Shown here: positions 3,465 through 5,261 of the stretch, one piece after another
Layout: every line of letters starts with the position of its first letter
How positions within the stretch are numbered: the stretch's first letter is position 1
Assembly: GCA_030150085.1 (NCBI GenBank)
Contig: JASLGJ010000590.1
Span: 1-5,261, forward strand
Source: Candidatus Elarobacter sp.
GTDB lineage: Bacteria; Vulcanimicrobiota; Vulcanimicrobiia; Vulcanimicrobiales; Vulcanimicrobiaceae
Direction of reading: 5' to 3'
DNA: 5,261 nt
Notes under the pieces: generated by a model
The model's input: only the letters and a program-made list of their open reading frames with translations
Told to the model about the DNA's origin: nothing
Databases searched by the model: none
Made by a program: the position numbers and the translations under genes

Positions 3465-5261
3465 TGCGCCGCGACGCGTTCCTCACCGTCACCGGCACGC
3501 TGGGCGCGGGCCTCGCGCTGGCCGTCGCCGGCTGCGCGCCGCGCAAGATCGCGACCGTGCCCGACTACCAGCCCTCGCCCGAGCCGAGCGTCACCTTCGC
3601 GCCCAACGCCTGGGTGCATCTGCGCACCGACGGCACCGCGGTGGTGATGCTCAACAAGAGCGAGATGGGCCAGGGCGTCTACACCGGCCTGCCGATGCTC
3701 GTCGCCGAGGAGATGGACCTGCCCTGGGAGCGGGTGCGGGTCGAGATGGCGCCGGCCGAGGACCGCTACGCCGACCCCGTGTTCAAGGACATGACGACCG
3801 GCGGCAGCACCAGCATGGCGGTGATGTACCCGCTGCTGCGCGGCGCGGGCGCGGCGGCGCGCGCCATGCTCGTCGCCGCGGCGGCCAAGCGCTGGAGCGT
3901 TCCCGCGGCGGAGCTGACCACCAAGGACGGCGCGGTGCGCCACGCCGCGTCGAACCGCACGCTTTCGTACGGCGACCTCGCGGTCGAGGCCGGCACCATG
4001 CCGGTGCCCAAGCAGGTCGCGCTCAAGCAGCCCGGCGCGTTCTTCCTGATCGGCACCTCGCCCAAGCGCCTGGACGTCGACGACAAATCGCGCGGCAAGG
4101 CGCTGTACGGCATCGACGTCAGCGTACCCGGGATGGTGTTCGCCAACGTGCTCAAGGCGCCGACCTTCGGCGGCACGGTCGCGAGCGTCGACGACGGCGC
4201 GGCGCGCAAGGTCCCGGGCGTGCTCGACGTGGTGAAGATCTCCAGCGGCGTGGCGGTCGTGGCGAGTAACACGTGGGCCGCGATGCAGGGCCGCGACAAG
4301 CTCAACGTGACCTGGCACGACGGCCCGCACGCCCGCATCAGCACGCCGCAGCTCTTCGCCGACGCCGAGAAGGCCGCGCGCACGAGCGGCGTCGTGGCGG
4401 GCAAGCACGGCGACGTCGACCGGGCGGCCGGCCGCCCGCTCGAAGCGGTCTACAAGGGTCCCTTCCTGGCCCACGCCGCGATGGAGCCGATGAACGCCAC
4501 CGCCGACGTGCGCGACGGCGCGTGCGAGGTCTGGGCGCCGACCCAGGTCCAGACGCGCAGCAAGACCGCGGCGATGAAGATCACCGGCCTGCCCGCCGAC
4601 AAGGTGAACGTCCACACCACGTTCATGGGCGGCGGCTTCGGGCGCCGGCTCGACGCCGACTACGTGGTCGACGCGGTCGAGATCTCCAAGGCCGTCAAGA
4701 AGCCGGTCAAGGTGACCTGGCGGCGCGAGGACGACATCAAGAACGACTTCTACCGCCCGATGAGCGTCAACGTGGTGCGCGCCAAGCTCGCCGACAACAA
4801 GGTCACGGCCTGGGAGCACCGCGTCGCCTCGCCCTCGATCGTCAAGCGCTGGGCGCCGCCGATGTTCAAGGACGGGGTCGACTTCTCCGCGGTCGACCAG
4901 GTCACGCCCGAGTGCTACGCGTTCCCGAACGCGCGCACCACCTACGCCGACTTCGATCCCGGCGTGCCGGTCGGCTTCATGCGCGCGCCGGGCGCGAACT
5001 GGAACACCTTCGTGACCGAGTCGTTCGTCGACGAGCTGGCCCATGCGGCCGGGCAGGACCCGCTGGCCTTCCGCCTGGCGCTGCTCTCGCCCAAGGCCAC
5101 GCGCGAGCGGGCCGCGCTCGAGACGGCCGCCAAGGCCGCGAACTGGGGCCACCCCAAGACACCGGGCGCCGCGCACGGCATCGCGCTGACGAACTGGGGC
5201 GGCAGCATCGCCGCGCTGGTCGCCGAGGTGTCGATGAAGGGCAAGGACGTCGTGGTCCACC
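3464..5261 (+). CDS. iorB: Isoquinoline 1-oxidoreductase-type large subunit, molybdopterin-binding (IorB-like; 3' end outside window)
   Basis: The frame starts at ATG 3464 and stays open to the window end, 599 residues of a family usually around 720-750 long by recollection. The start RRDAFL (2-7), hydrophobic stretch and VAGC (21-24) look like a Tat-type signal followed by a lipobox with Cys24, suggesting a folded, cofactor-loaded, membrane-anchored lipoprotein. Recognisable blocks are EMGQGVYTGLPML (67-79), MTTGGSTS (110-117), GKALYGIDV opening the hammerhead domain (211-219), HAAMEPMNAT (337-346), CEVWAPTQ (354-361), FMGGGFGRR (387-395), TWRREDD (418-424) and MRAPGANWN (506-514). The C-terminal part carrying the catalytic glutamate is beyond the window. 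With the small subunit it would hydroxylate an N-heterocycle or oxidise an aldehyde using water; the exact substrate is unknown. The gene overlaps iorA by one base. Confidence 0.93.
   Translation, partial: MRRDAFLTVTGTLGAGLALAVAGCAPRKIATVPDYQPSPEPSVTFAPNAWVHLRTDGTAVVMLNKSEMGQGVYTGLPMLVAEEMDLPWERVRVEMAPAEDRYADPVFKDMTTGGSTSMAVMYPLLRGAGAAARAMLVAAAAKRWSVPAAELTTKDGAVRHAASNRTLSYGDLAVEAGTMPVPKQVALKQPGAFFLIGTSPKRLDVDDKSRGKALYGIDVSVPGMVFANVLKAPTFGGTVASVDDGAARKVPGVLDVVKISSGVAVVASNTWAAMQGRDKLNVTWHDGPHARISTPQLFADAEKAARTSGVVAGKHGDVDRAAGRPLEAVYKGPFLAHAAMEPMNATADVRDGACEVWAPTQVQTRSKTAAMKITGLPADKVNVHTTFMGGGFGRRLDADYVVDAVEISKAVKKPVKVTWRREDDIKNDFYRPMSVNVVRAKLADNKVTAWEHRVASPSIVKRWAPPMFKDGVDFSAVDQVTPECYAFPNARTTYADFDPGVPVGFMRAPGANWNTFVTESFVDELAHAAGQDPLAFRLALLSPKATRERAALETAAKAANWGHPKTPGAAHGIALTNWGGSIAALVAEVSMKGKDVVVH

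Noticed and set aside
3416..5260. A 614-codon open frame on the minus strand opposite iorB
   Set aside because: Its translation is an Arg/His/Gly/Val-rich composition with no recognisable motif, typical of the antisense frame of a GC-rich gene. The plus strand encodes an unmistakable IorB-like protein throughout.

Overview
This is a GC-rich (roughly 70% by eye), gene-dense bacterial chromosomal window with strong G/C preference at third codon positions. No rRNA, tRNA, CRISPR array, transposase or phage gene was seen. The source is probably an uncultured environmental bacterium. A lineage such as Candidatus Eremiobacterota would fit the GC content, the leaderless-looking promoters and the gene families, but that is a low-confidence guess, because no gene here is a taxonomic marker.

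Layout: (1) 1-187 (+) is the 3' end of sufB (Fe-S cluster assembly), closed by a strong stem-loop terminator. (2) About 301-849 (+) encodes a small secreted protein of unknown function. (3) 862-1356 (-) is an exported FKBP-type peptidyl-prolyl isomerase, convergent with gene 2; a hairpin spans the two stop codons. (4) 1383-1685 (+) is a Rieske [2Fe-2S] ferredoxin, divergent from the FKBP gene with only 26 bp between starts. (5) 1685-1766 holds a cluster of intergenic palindromes. (6) 1756-2013 (-) encodes an 85-residue, very acidic, probably disordered protein. (7) 2111-2953 (+) encodes an amidinotransferase/DDAH-superfamily protein that appears to have lost its catalytic cysteine. (8) 3012-3464 and 3464-5261 (+), overlapping by one base, encode the iron-sulfur and molybdopterin subunits of an isoquinoline 1-oxidoreductase (IorAB)-type molybdenum hydroxylase. 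The large subunit runs off the window end.

The clearest functional unit is the iorAB-like pair: electrons from a substrate hydroxylated at the molybdenum site of the large subunit would pass through the two [2Fe-2S] clusters of the small subunit. The large subunit begins with a Tat-like/lipobox signal, so the complex is probably exported and membrane-anchored. SufB and the Rieske ferredoxin both belong to Fe-S biology, and such ferredoxins are often encoded near suf genes, but here two unrelated genes separate them.

Most notable are two apparent losses of normally invariant cysteines in adjacent genes: the nucleophile of the amidinotransferase-like enzyme (Gly262) and one [2Fe-2S] ligand in the IorA-like subunit (Gly43). 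Both are GGC codons where TGC would be expected. They may be real divergence or sequence error. I did not find convincing evidence of a wholly new multi-gene system.
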